Shown: positions 1 to 7,169, counted from the first letter of the stretch. The stretch: DNA of 8,843 bases from Nitrososphaeria archaeon (GCA_027000765.1 JALTNJ010000289.1:1-8843); one strand, 5' to 3'. Notes: a model not told the origin generated them from the letters alone. Program-made: numbers and translations.

Positions 1-1
1 A

Positions 2-1711
2 TACTCAGCTAAGCATTCGCTTAAGAAGACTCTGGACATCGGGTTCTACGGAGGTATGGTAATGGGGCTATTCAACGTCGGACTGAGCCTATTGGGTATA
101 ACCATATTATACTACCTATTCAATAAAGATCCGGAGTTGATAGTAGGCTTCGGATTTGGAGCGAGTCTAGCAGCTCTATTCGCACAGCTTGGGGGAGGTA
201 TATATACCAAGGCCGCTGACATAGGGGCTGATCTAGTAGGTAAAGTTGAGGCAGGTATTCCTGAGGATGATCCTAGGAACCCTGCTGTCATTGCGGATAA
301 CGTAGGAGATAATGTTGGCGACGTAGCTGGGAGGGGCGCAGACCTATTCGAGTCGATGTCTGCCGAGAACATCGGTGCAATGATCATAGGAATCGCGTTA
401 ACCGCAGTAACTGGTAAGGAGGTCTTTATAATCTTCCCACTGCTGGCTAGAGCCGTAGGTATTCTGGCTGCAGTCCTTGGAATACTCTTTGTAAGAGGCG
501 ATGTAGAGAAGAATCCATTTATCCCACTTCGTAACGGTATGGTGGCGACCACGATATTCGCATTAATAGGCTTTTATGTCTTAATTATGGAGACCATTGG
601 AAGCATCCACCTATATTACGCCGCTATCTCTGGTGTGGTGACAAGCGTATTAATCCTATTAATCACAGACTACTATACAGGATATCACTATCGGCCTGTA
701 AAGGAAGTCGCTGAAGCCAGCCAGACAGGACCAGCGACAAACATCTTGTCAGGGTTTGCTGCTGCATTAGAATCCACAGTACTGCCCGTTGTAGTAATAT
801 CCATCGTTCTAATCGCCTCATACTATCTCGGCATGGGATTTGCAGATGAATTCGGCTTGAACCTACATATAGGTGGCGTATATGGAACTGCTGTAGCGAC
901 GATGGGAATGCTTTCCGTAGCCGGCTTCGTCCTAGGTCTTGACGGTTTCGGTCCAATTGCTGACAACGCTGGTGGAATCGCAGAGATGTCGGGGCAGCCT
1001 GAAGAGGTTAGGAAGGCTATTGACAAATTTGATGCTGTCGGCAATACAACCAAGGCTCTTACAAAGGGTTATGCGATGGGATCAGCCGGGCTTGCAGCCC
1101 TATTATTGTTCCAGGCTTATCTAGACATTGTCCATATATCGTTCCTCGATCTACTTCAGATAAAGAACTTGATTGGACTCTTCATAGGAGCCCTATTGCC
1201 ATTCTTCTTCAGCAGCCTAGCTATTAGAGCTGTGTCTAAAGCGGCAAAAGCCATGGTCGAGGAAGTTAGGAGGCAGTTTAGGGAGAATCCAGGTATACTC
1301 GAGTGGAAAGTAAAGCCAGACTACGCTAGATGTGTCTCTATAAGCACCTTAGCGGCACAGAAGGGAATGGTCCTCCCAGGACTAATACCGTTGCTTGGAC
1401 CATTGGTAGTTGGATTCATCTTCGGAGCAGATGGAGTCGGTGCCTTAAACATCGGTGCAACATTCTCTGGATTCATACTTGCTATGATGATGAACACGGG
1501 TGGCGCTATCTGGGATAATGCTAAGAAATACATTGAACTAGGTTTCTTCGGAGGTAAGGGCTCTGAGGCTCATAAGGCGGCTGTTGTCGGAGATACTGTG
1601 GGAGATCCATTGAAGGACACCGCTGGACCATCGCTTCACATATTGATTAAGCTGATCAACACGTTCTCACTAGTATTTGGACCACTGTTCCTCGTATATT
1701 ATCTTCTGTAA
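2..1711 (+). CDS. hppA: Membrane-bound H+-translocating pyrophosphatase, K+-independent type (5' truncated by window edge)
   Basis: This enzyme hydrolyses PPi to two Pi and pumps protons across the cytoplasmic membrane. The frame is open from base 2 with no stop, and the homologous sequence (residues GFYGGMVMGL) already runs before the first ATG at 56, so the true start is upstream. About 569 residues remain of a family usually near 700-770. Visible hallmarks are the PPi/Mg-binding DxxxDxxxK at 218-244, the DNVGDNVGD motif at 296-322 followed by ADLFES with the ion-gate glutamate codon at 350-352, and the C-terminal GDTVGDPLKD at 1589-1618. Many hydrophobic membrane spans lie between them. 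The GNTTKALT motif carries Lys (1052-1054) and Thr (1061-1063) where K+-dependent enzymes have Ala, which marks the K+-independent, proton-pumping group. Family identification is near certain. The K+-independence is inferred from that motif. The next gene is convergent. Confidence 0.97.
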   Translation, partial: YSAKHSLKKTLDIGFYGGMVMGLFNVGLSLLGITILYYLFNKDPELIVGFGFGASLAALFAQLGGGIYTKAADIGADLVGKVEAGIPEDDPRNPAVIADNVGDNVGDVAGRGADLFESMSAENIGAMIIGIALTAVTGKEVFIIFPLLARAVGILAAVLGILFVRGDVEKNPFIPLRNGMVATTIFALIGFYVLIMETIGSIHLYYAAISGVVTSVLILLITDYYTGYHYRPVKEVAEASQTGPATNILSGFAAALESTVLPVVVISIVLIASYYLGMGFADEFGLNLHIGGVYGTAVATMGMLSVAGFVLGLDGFGPIADNAGGIAEMSGQPEEVRKAIDKFDAVGNTTKALTKGYAMGSAGLAALLLFQAYLDIVHISFLDLLQIKNLIGLFIGALLPFFFSSLAIRAVSKAAKAMVEEVRRQFRENPGILEWKVKPDYARCVSISTLAAQKGMVLPGLIPLLGPLVVGFIFGADGVGALNIGATFSGFILAMMMNTGGAIWDNAKKYIELGFFGGKGSEAHKAAVVGDTVGDPLKDTAGPSLHILIKLINTFSLVFGPLFLVYYLL

Positions 1712-1712
1712 A

Positions 1713-1730
1713 TCCTTTTCCTTCTTTCTT
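1713..1730 (+). terminator. Pyrimidine-tract terminator of hppA
   Basis: An uninterrupted 18-base pyrimidine run (TCCTTTTCCTTCTTTCTT) begins one base after the hppA stop codon. It lies in the 51-bp gap between the convergent hppA and MFS genes. Archaeal RNA polymerase terminates at such T-rich tracts without needing a hairpin. Confidence 0.6.
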
Positions 1731-1762
1731 ATAACCAACTCTTTTAATTAAATTTCTATTCA

Positions 1763-2902
1763 CTAGTCTGGTAGGAGTTTATATGCTAATGCCATGAGGA
1801 TAGTTATCAAACTCATTCCAGTATATAGTGGAGCATATAACCCTATGTTGACATACATAAGCCCGCCTATATACGGTGTTGGGAATCCCAATAAGTTTCT
1901 CAGAGAATCTATTCTTCCATAAGTAGTGGCCCTCGTCTCGACATCGGTTATTTTGAAAACAAGTTTATTAAAACTCGGTATCCAAGAGGCTATAGATATC
2001 CCGAATAATGCCCATGTTAATAGTAGTATCCTAGTATCTGTAACGAAGAGCATCAAGAGTATCATAGGGATACCCATCAAATTAGAGAACATATAGATAT
2101 ATTTCGGCTTTACCTTATCGGTAACCCTGCCAAATATATATTGGCTTATGAACCAACTGGCATTCTGGATACTTAAGGCCAAGCCAAGATACTCTGGCCC
2201 AAGGCCGTATAGGTCGTTTGGGATAGCATTTAATATGAATATCCAAAGGCCCCAGCTAATCCGCTCGAGGACGAATGGAATCAACACAGATAACTCAGTC
2301 TTCTTTGGAATGAGAATTCTCCTGAGATCAAATCTACTTTTCTCTTTTTTAATCTCAACATCTCTATATAGAGCTAATGGAACCAAAGCTGGTAGGAATA
2401 TCACTGAAGCTATCAAAAAAGTAGATGAATAATCGAGATAGACATATATTACTCCCCCTACGGATGGGAATATCGTGTATATCAAGCTAACTACGCTCAT
2501 GACGCTTCCAAAGGCCGCTCCTACTTTCCTTACGTCGCCTGCTTCTCCTACCATGCTTCTTAGAGCCGGCATACTTAGTATAAAACCTAGGTCGATTAGG
2601 ACTTGTGCCGATATAATGTGAAATAAAGTGTTTCCTAGATAAAACATGAATGTACCCAATGCCCTTAAGGTAAGTGTGAATATAGCTACTTTTCTCCTCC
2701 CGAGGGTATCTGCAAAATAACCTGCAAATGGAAGCAGTAACGCGGATATCAATGAGGATATCGTGGATGTCAGGCCTAGGATACTCATGTCGTATCCTGA
2801 GTCTAATATATAATTCGGTATAAGGGGAGAGGCTATACTCATAGCTATGCTGGCTATAACCATATATATTGTAAGTAAGAAGAGGTTGTTGTCCTTACCC
2901 AT
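1763..2902 (-). CDS. Major facilitator superfamily (MFS) transporter
   Basis: This is a polytopic membrane protein of about 379 residues, within the normal range for 12-span MFS carriers. The MFS motif A is clear in the loop after the second span (GYFADTLGRRK, about residues 61-71). A degenerate second copy (GRVTDKVKPK) sits at the matching place in the C-terminal half. I chose the ATG at 2902-2900 because GGTG at 2911-2908 stands 5 nt before it. The frame could be extended upstream to a TTG at 2920, adding six residues, but that start lacks a good ribosome site. The gene follows the SpoIIM-like gene by 60 bp on the same strand and is probably co-transcribed with it. The substrate cannot be read from the sequence: sugar, drug and metabolite exporters all share these motifs. 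Confidence 0.9.
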   Translation of the reverse strand: MGKDNNLFLLTIYMVIASIAMSIASPLIPNYILDSGYDMSILGLTSTISSLISALLLPFAGYFADTLGRRKVAIFTLTLRALGTFMFYLGNTLFHIISAQVLIDLGFILSMPALRSMVGEAGDVRKVGAAFGSVMSVVSLIYTIFPSVGGVIYVYLDYSSTFLIASVIFLPALVPLALYRDVEIKKEKSRFDLRRILIPKKTELSVLIPFVLERISWGLWIFILNAIPNDLYGLGPEYLGLALSIQNASWFISQYIFGRVTDKVKPKYIYMFSNLMGIPMILLMLFVTDTRILLLTWALFGISIASWIPSFNKLVFKITDVETRATTYGRIDSLRNLLGFPTPYIGGLMYVNIGLYAPLYTGMSLITILMALAYKLLPD

Positions 2903-2962
2903 ATTTACACCGTATCCCAATAGGCCAACTTCATGCTTAGATATTCATTCAGCGGCGTCTTC

Positions 2963-3526
2963 CTATATATTAAGAAGAGCTGTAGTCACATATGCCTCTA
3001 CTAATGCAGCTATAAATAATAATGGCATAATAACCTTTACTATTCGCCAAAGGTAGTTTATATAGGTTTCGGATAACTGTTCCCCTTTAAAAGAGGTCTT
3101 CACCGCTAGTCTAGCTAGTTTCAAGCCGAGTACGGTGGAGTATATGAATGCAGGGATCTCAAATATCCCATGTGGCACGATGCCCATTAAAGTATACATC
3201 AATCCATATGAGGCTGATACTTCCGTAAGTATCCCACCTATTAAATAGCCGTTAAATAATAGTGTGAATACGGGGAATAAGCCAAATATAGGGCCTAATG
3301 AGACATTTAATGCAGTTACCAATGTATTTCTACTGAATATTAGGAGGAACATACTAAGCTTGTTAATCTCTACACTACTCCCATTTCCCCCAATACCATT
3401 TATATTATAAACCATCTTAGCTATATCCATAATATTCTGTGAATGCTGTATCCCAAGTAAAATCCCTACACTAAATATGGTTATGGATATAAGGGTGAAA
3501 AAGAGGGTCTCCCTATCGATGGACAT
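2963..3526 (-). CDS. SpoIIM/DUF95-family integral membrane protein
   Basis: The protein has 187 residues with about five membrane spans. A first span (about residues 9-25) is followed by an external loop (26-57), a central block with RNTLVTAL and FNGYLIGGIL, then the diagnostic PHGIFEIPA at 118-126, and a last span near 165-184 ending in AALVEAYVT. This pattern is that of the SpoIIM (stage II sporulation protein M, DUF95) family. The family is widespread in non-sporulating archaea, where its role is not established, so the name does not imply sporulation. The longest frame begins with TTG at 3547, directly after an in-frame TGA. I prefer the ATG at 3526 because GGTG (3538-3535) lies 8 nt before it. 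The MFS gene follows by 60 bp on the same strand, suggesting a two-gene transcript. Confidence 0.85.
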   Translation of the reverse strand: MSIDRETLFFTLISITIFSVGILLGIQHSQNIMDIAKMVYNINGIGGNGSSVEINKLSMFLLIFSRNTLVTALNVSLGPIFGLFPVFTLLFNGYLIGGILTEVSASYGLMYTLMGIVPHGIFEIPAFIYSTVLGLKLARLAVKTSFKGEQLSETYINYLWRIVKVIMPLLFIAALVEAYVTTALLNI

Positions 3527-3598
3527 TTCATCAACACCTATAAACAATCATAATAATAACATACTACTTGGGGTTCAATAACAATTAATATGTGTTAT

Positions 3599-3618
3599 GA
3601 GAAAGAGGTTTAAAAAGA
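3599..3618 (-). terminator. T-rich terminator after the RHH gene
   Basis: On the minus strand the sequence TCTTTTTAAACCTCTTTCTC starts 5 bases after the TAA stop at 3626-3624. It contains a run of five T and a second pyrimidine run, suiting intrinsic archaeal termination. It suggests that the RHH gene and the downstream SpoIIM gene are at least partly separate transcripts. Confidence 0.45.
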
Positions 3619-3623
3619 TTGAT

Positions 3624-4046
3624 TTATTTCTCAAAGACCACTTTCTTTACGTTCATACATTTACCGTAGACCTTCAACTTATTCATATCCCCGACTATCC
3701 TCAGGGTCTTTACATTGGATATCTTATGTATCTTCTTATCAAATATCTCTGGATCCACATCCTTGAATACAAGCTCATCTATATTCATGAATAGCACTTT
3801 TTTATCCACATCCTCCAACTCTTTTCCCGTAACCTCAAGCTTGTCATGGCCCTGGATAACCATTATATTTTTATCAATTCCTTCAACCATTCCCGCTAAT
3901 GTTATGAATAGGCTCATAGCCTCGTTTAATGCCTCTCCAATGGTTTTATCCATCTCACGTGATAAGCTTGATAGCTTGTTATAGATCTTCTTATCTATAC
4001 CCCTAATTGTAATAGTCCCTTTACTATCCCTCTCCTCTCCAGACAT
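3624..4046 (-). CDS. Ribbon-helix-helix (CopG/MetJ-type) DNA-binding protein with a beta-rich C-terminal domain
   Basis: The protein has 140 residues. Residues 11-52 read as a ribbon-helix-helix fold: a strand TITIRGI (11-17), a first helix from about 18 to 32 (DKKIYNKLSSLSREM) and a second helix from about 35 to 50. RHH proteins dimerise and put the strand pair in the DNA major groove. The remaining 85 residues match no domain I know. They are a series of short alternating strands, with three loosely similar units of the form KLEVTGK, TLRIVGD and KLKVYGK (about 69-75, 114-120 and 123-129), separated by one probable helix (99-109). The C-terminal part may be a sensor or an oligomerisation module; this is inference. 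The ATG is supported by GGTGAT at 4057-4052, 5 nt away. The gene diverges from iorA across a 159-bp region with repeats that could be its operator. Confidence 0.75.
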   Translation of the reverse strand: MSGEERDSKGTITIRGIDKKIYNKLSSLSREMDKTIGEALNEAMSLFITLAGMVEGIDKNIMVIQGHDKLEVTGKELEDVDKKVLFMNIDELVFKDVDPEIFDKKIHKISNVKTLRIVGDMNKLKVYGKCMNVKKVVFEK

Positions 4047-4080
4047 TTTACATCACCTACTACATTAAATATCATACATG

Positions 4081-4090
4081 CTTATAAAGT
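4081..4090 (-). promoter_or_regulatory. TATA box for the RHH gene
   Basis: On the minus strand this reads ACTTTATAAG. A start about 26 bases downstream (near 4059) would give a leader of roughly 13 nt. That leader would consist almost wholly of the GGTGAT ribosome site and its spacer before the ATG at 4046, a typical short archaeal leader. Confidence 0.55.
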
Positions 4091-4160
4091 TTTACATGTT
4101 TTACAAATATGAAACGGTTATTTTCTGATAATTTCATAGATAGCTCCTGTATTTACCTAA

Positions 4161-4168
4161 TTTATAAT
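4161..4168 (+). promoter_or_regulatory. TATA box for iorAB
   Basis: TTTATAAT is centred about 26 bases before a likely start near 4190. The resulting leader of about 15 nt contains GGTG at 4195-4198, with 7 nt to the iorA ATG at 4206. It is spaced about 75 bp from the opposing RHH promoter. Confidence 0.55.
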
Positions 4169-4205
4169 AACTAAATGTGTAAAATAATTTGTTTGGTGTC
4201 CTTTA

Positions 4206-6104
4206 ATGCCAAATTCAAGTGAATCTAGGTCAATAATGTTGCTAGGAAATGAGGCTGTTGCATATGGTGCTGTTGAGGCGGGGCTGGAGTTCGCCGCTGC
4301 CTATCCTGGAACCCCGTCTACCGAGATTGTTGAGACTCTGTTTAAACTAGCTGATAAATATGGTTTCTATGTTGAGTGGAGTACTAATGAGAAAGTCGCC
4401 TTAGAAGCTGCTTATGGAGCGGCAATTGGTGGTGTGAAAAGCTTGGTGGCGATGAAGCATGTGGGTGTTAACGTTGCTATGGACCCACTGTCGACAAGCG
4501 CCTACACTGGCGTCGAAGCTGCATTTGTCGTGGTGTCTGCGGATGACCCTGATATGTGGAGTAGCCAGAATGAACAGGATAATAGATGGTATGGAGTCCG
4601 GAGTTATATTCCTGTATTGGAGGCTGGTTCGGTGCTGGAGCTCAAAGATATCACCATCGAGGCTTTCAAACTGAGTGAACGATTTAAACACCCGGTTATT
4701 CTAAGGACAACCACTAGATTAGGGCATTCTAGAGCGCCGTATATTATAGGTGAGCTTGTGGAGAGAGCTCCAAGGGGCAAGATCATTAAGAATCCTAAGA
4801 AGTACTCTGTTATCCCGGCACATGCTAGGCAACTCCGTAGAAAACTCGTGGAGAGGTGGCTTGAGATTGAGAAGTATATGGATACAGCCGGTTTCAATTG
4901 GATAGAAGGGGATGGAGATTATCTAATAGTTACATCTGGGTTGGCATATGGATATGTGAAGGATGCATTATCTATCATGGGAATTAGGAATTATAAGATA
5001 TTAAAACTATCGGGAATGGTTCCTCTGCCCAGAGGTCTTGTAAAGAAGGCTTTGGATGGCGCCGAGAAGGTTCTAATAGTTGAGGAGCTGGAACCCCTAG
5101 TCGAGGTTTTTCTAAAGTCATACGCATATGATGAAGGTTTTAACATCGAGATACATGGAAAGAACCTTATCCCACTAACTGGGGAACTGAACCTGAATAA
5201 GGTGTGTATGGCATTATCCAAGTTTTTCAAAGTAGATTATCCATATAACCCTATTGAGGTAAATATAGAGGAGTTCGGCTTACCCCCTAGGCCGCCTGTT
5301 CTCTGCCCAGGCTGTCCCCATAGAGGTACGTTCTATGCATTGAGAAAGGCGGTTGCAAAAGCCGGGGTAAAGCCGATTTATAATGGAGACATCGGCTGCT
5401 ATAGTCTAGGAGTTCTCCCACCGTATAATATGCAAGACACAATTGTCGAGATGGGTGGAAGCATAGGCTTTGCCAACGGCTTTGCACATATCTTGTCCGA
5501 TAAAGAGATCCCTATAGCAATTATTGGGGACTCAACTTTCTTCCACAGCGGCTTACCTCCTCTAGTAAACGCAGTATACAACCTAGCTCCAATGCTTGTA
5601 TTAGTCATGGATAATAGGGTGACGGCCATGACAGGCGCCCAACCACATCCTGGTACTGGTTTCTATCAGGATGGTAGGGATGCCCCTATAATCGATATTG
5701 AGACTGTGGCAAGAGGCATGGGTGTGAAGCACGTCATTAAATTCGATCCATATAATATCAGTGAAGCAGTTGAGAAACTGACTGAGGCATTGAAGCTTGT
5801 TAAAGAACAGCGGTTACCAGTGGTCGCGGTCGCTGTAAGAGCCTGCTCTCTATATATTGACTCCATTGCGAGGAGAAAGGGTATTGAGAGGCCATTATAC
5901 TCTATTGACCTAGAGAAGTGTACTGCATGTGGAATTTGCTATAACGCTTTCTCATGTCCAGCTATAGTGCCTCTAGAGGATAACAAGGCTTCTATAGACC
6001 CGACTCTCTGTGTAGGCTGCGGTGAATGTGTATATGTCTGTCCATATAACGCTATTTATGCCGCTAGACCATGGACAAAGGAGTTTGAGTCATTATGGTG
6101 GTGA
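4206..6104 (+). CDS. iorA: Indolepyruvate ferredoxin oxidoreductase, alpha subunit
   Basis: This is the catalytic subunit of the oxygen-sensitive enzyme that converts arylpyruvates (from Trp, Phe and Tyr transamination) plus CoA to aryl-acetyl-CoA and CO2, reducing ferredoxin in the cytoplasm. Its 632 residues match the family length. An N-terminal pyrimidine-binding domain holds YPGTPSTEIVE and the EKVALEAAYGAAIGG stretch. It is followed by the signature CPGCPHR at 367-373 and the thiamine-diphosphate site beginning GDSTFF at 441. Two [4Fe-4S] ferredoxin motifs end the protein: C572-x2-C575-x2-C578-x5-C584-P and C602-x2-C605-x2-C608-x3-C612-P. All eight cluster cysteines are present. The ATG has GGTG 7 nt upstream. 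The stop overlaps the start of iorB, so the two subunits are translationally coupled and expected to assemble as alpha2beta2. Confidence 0.98.
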   Translation: MPNSSESRSIMLLGNEAVAYGAVEAGLEFAAAYPGTPSTEIVETLFKLADKYGFYVEWSTNEKVALEAAYGAAIGGVKSLVAMKHVGVNVAMDPLSTSAYTGVEAAFVVVSADDPDMWSSQNEQDNRWYGVRSYIPVLEAGSVLELKDITIEAFKLSERFKHPVILRTTTRLGHSRAPYIIGELVERAPRGKIIKNPKKYSVIPAHARQLRRKLVERWLEIEKYMDTAGFNWIEGDGDYLIVTSGLAYGYVKDALSIMGIRNYKILKLSGMVPLPRGLVKKALDGAEKVLIVEELEPLVEVFLKSYAYDEGFNIEIHGKNLIPLTGELNLNKVCMALSKFFKVDYPYNPIEVNIEEFGLPPRPPVLCPGCPHRGTFYALRKAVAKAGVKPIYNGDIGCYSLGVLPPYNMQDTIVEMGGSIGFANGFAHILSDKEIPIAIIGDSTFFHSGLPPLVNAVYNLAPMLVLVMDNRVTAMTGAQPHPGTGFYQDGRDAPIIDIETVARGMGVKHVIKFDPYNISEAVEKLTEALKLVKEQRLPVVAVAVRACSLYIDSIARRKGIERPLYSIDLEKCTACGICYNAFSCPAIVPLEDNKASIDPTLCVGCGECVYVCPYNAIYAARPWTKEFESLWW

Positions 6105-6694
6105 CTATGATGAAAAATCTGAATATATTGGTAACTGGAGTAGGTGGTCAAGGTATAATCACCTTTGGAAGAGTGTTGAGTAGCGTATATAATAAACGGG
6201 GAATTAGGGTTATGATGGCTGAGACCCATGGAATGAGTCAGAGAGGAGGCAGCGTCGAAGTTCATATAAGGATAGGGAATATCCACTCACCATTAGTCCC
6301 AATAGGCGGAGCAGATGTAATAATAGGTCTAGAGCTTATAGAGACCATGCGGGTTCTGAAATATGCAAACAAAGATACCATTATAGTAGCTAACACTAGG
6401 ATGATTAGGCCCGCTCTACCAAAGATAAATATGCCAAACCCCGATGACTTAGTTTCAAAGGCGGAGTCTCTTGGAATTAGGATATTAACGGTAAATGCAC
6501 ATGAGCTAGCCCTAGAGGCAGGTAGCGCTCTCTCTGTGAACATGGTAATGCTAGGGGGATTAGTTGCATTAGACATGCTTCCAGGAAACGTTACTAAAAA
6601 GGAGTTCTTAGATGTAATTAGCGGCCTAAGGATGAGTGAAATCAATTCTAAAGCCTTTGAAATGGGATACCACGCTGTGAAAACACAACTATAA
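6095..6694 (+). CDS. iorB: Indolepyruvate ferredoxin oxidoreductase, beta subunit
   Basis: This is the small subunit of the IorAB complex, a member of the pyruvate ferredoxin/flavodoxin oxidoreductase gamma-type family. At 199 residues it is of normal size. The nucleotide-fold motif GVGGQGI lies about residues 16-22 and the family signature ETHGMSQRGGSV follows at about 43-54. The ATG at 6095 overlaps the last codons of iorA by 10 bases and has AGGAG (6079-6083) 11 nt before it. ATGs at 6107 and 6110 are also in frame. The latter has GGTGA (6100-6104) 5 nt before it, overlapping the iorA stop, and would give a protein shorter by five residues that starts closer to known homologues. Either way the arrangement is an overlapping two-gene operon, and function is secure from both the signature and the partner gene. 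Confidence 0.97.
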   Translation: MVVTMMKNLNILVTGVGGQGIITFGRVLSSVYNKRGIRVMMAETHGMSQRGGSVEVHIRIGNIHSPLVPIGGADVIIGLELIETMRVLKYANKDTIIVANTRMIRPALPKINMPNPDDLVSKAESLGIRILTVNAHELALEAGSALSVNMVMLGGLVALDMLPGNVTKKEFLDVISGLRMSEINSKAFEMGYHAVKTQL

Positions 6695-6725
6695 TAGCCT
6701 TGTCATCCAATGGAACATATCTTTC

Positions 6726-6750
6726 TTTATATATGTCGAGCCACTATATA
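6726..6750 (+). promoter_or_regulatory. ssb: Candidate TATA elements for the ssb gene
   Basis: Two TATA-like boxes precede the gene: TTTATATAT (6726-6734) and CTATATA (6744-6750). They predict starts near 6756 and 6773, leaving leaders of about 27 or 10 nt before the TTG at 6783. I see no clear GGTG ribosome site, so near-leaderless initiation is possible. The 88-bp gap after iorB supports a separate transcript. Confidence 0.4.
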
Positions 6751-6770
6751 CCTATCACTATTTGATTTGA

Positions 6771-6802
6771 TGGCGATTTGAATTGAAGATTGGCGATTTG
6801 AA
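6771..6802 (+). repeat. 12-bp direct repeat across the ssb start
   Basis: TGGCGATTTGAA occurs at 6771-6782 and again at 6791-6802, 20 bp apart. The TTG start codon (6783) lies between the copies. The second copy is inside the coding region and encodes part of GDLK, while the first is in the leader and contains a three-codon ATG frame (6770-6781) ending in TGA. It looks like a small tandem duplication that has since diverged. Confidence 0.7.
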
Positions 6803-7079
6803 AATTGGAATGAATAACGTGACTGTCGAAGGCACGATTACCGAGAAAGGCGAGACGAGATCCTTTGTATCCAGGAAGACTGGTAGGAGAGTTTATATTG
6901 CAGAAGCCAAGCTTGCCGACGAGACTGGTGAAATTACCCTAGTCTTATGGAATAGGCAGATAGAGATGGTTGAGGAAGGCGACAAGGTACTTGTTGAGAA
7001 TGGATACATCAATGAATTCAACGGCAATCCACAGCTTAATGTGGGCAGATACGGTAAGCTTGAGAAGTTGGAAGAGTAG
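6783..7079 (+). CDS. ssb: Single-stranded DNA-binding protein, crenarchaeal single-OB-fold type, without C-terminal tail
   Basis: The 98-residue protein is one OB fold. It aligns by eye with Sulfolobus SSB along its length: IGDLKIGMNNVTVEG matches the N-terminal strand, then ADETGEITLVLW and GDKVLVENGYINEFNG. The three DNA-stacking aromatics known in Sulfolobus SSB (W56, W75, F79) correspond to W56, Y75 and F79. Sulfolobus SSB has about 50 further residues, a flexible Gly/Arg-rich and acidic tail used for protein contacts; here the protein stops right after the fold (KLEKLEE). The start is TTG: the in-frame stop at 6768-6770 excludes any upstream ATG, and starting at the internal ATG (6810) would remove the first conserved residues. 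It probably coats single-stranded DNA in replication and repair, though a second, tailed paralogue elsewhere cannot be excluded. Confidence 0.85.
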   Translation: MKIGDLKIGMNNVTVEGTITEKGETRSFVSRKTGRRVYIAEAKLADETGEITLVLWNRQIEMVEEGDKVLVENGYINEFNGNPQLNVGRYGKLEKLEE

Positions 7080-7112
7080 CTATATGGCTACCATAAACTA
7101 ATCGAATATCCC

Positions 7113-7132
7113 ATTTTCTATTTTTTTATTTT
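7113..7132 (+). terminator. T-rich terminator after ssb
   Basis: A strongly T-rich segment (ATTTTCTATTTTTTTATTTT, including seven T in a row) begins about 34 bases after the ssb stop. It fits intrinsic archaeal termination. A 5-bp hairpin (TATGG, loop CTA, CCATA; 7083-7095) lies just after the stop codon. Confidence 0.6.
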
Positions 7133-7162
7133 ATACCCGGTTTCTATAAAGACGATGTTATC

Positions 7163-7169
7163 TTTTTAA
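7163..7169 (+). promoter_or_regulatory. tmcA: Candidate TATA box for tmcA
   Basis: TTTTTAA fits the crenarchaeal TATA range and predicts a start near 7192. That would place the hairpin at 7198-7232 at the very 5' end of the mRNA. TATAAA at 7145-7150 is an alternative, predicting a start near 7173. Confidence 0.35.

Larger units (their letters stand above)
4046..4184. repeat. Four TTTTACA motifs in the divergent RHH/iorA promoter region (candidate operators)
   Basis: TTTTACA occurs at 4046-4052, 4090-4096 and 4099-4105 on the plus strand and, inverted (TGTAAAA), at 4178-4184. The middle pair is a direct repeat with 9-bp spacing, abutting the RHH gene's TATA box on its upstream side. The inverted copy lies between the iorA TATA box and its expected transcription start, and the first overlaps the RHH start codon. 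Short direct repeats about one DNA turn apart are usual operators of RHH proteins. Binding by the adjacent RHH protein is inferred. AT-rich composition makes some chance recurrence likely. Confidence 0.35.

Noticed and set aside
112..1533. Several open frames on the minus strand and in other plus frames inside hppA
   Set aside because: They lie wholly within a strongly conserved coding sequence, have compositionally biased translations (Ser/Pro/Ala rich) and match no family.
2963..3526. SpoIIM similarity as a sign of sporulation or a defence system
   Set aside because: The family is common in archaea that do not sporulate. No nuclease, toxin or other defence gene is nearby.
3527..3547. Upstream TTG start for the SpoIIM-like protein, adding seven residues
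   Set aside because: TTG lies directly after an in-frame stop with no ribosome site, while the ATG at 3526 has GGTG at 8 nt.
4401..5866. Antisense open frames inside iorA
   Set aside because: They shadow a full-length, motif-complete iorA. None has a ribosome site or recognisable protein.
6715..6736. ACATAT/ATATGT inverted repeat downstream of iorB as a hairpin terminator
   Set aside because: The stem is only 6 bp and almost entirely A-T, which would not be stable at high temperature. It overlaps a more credible TATA box.
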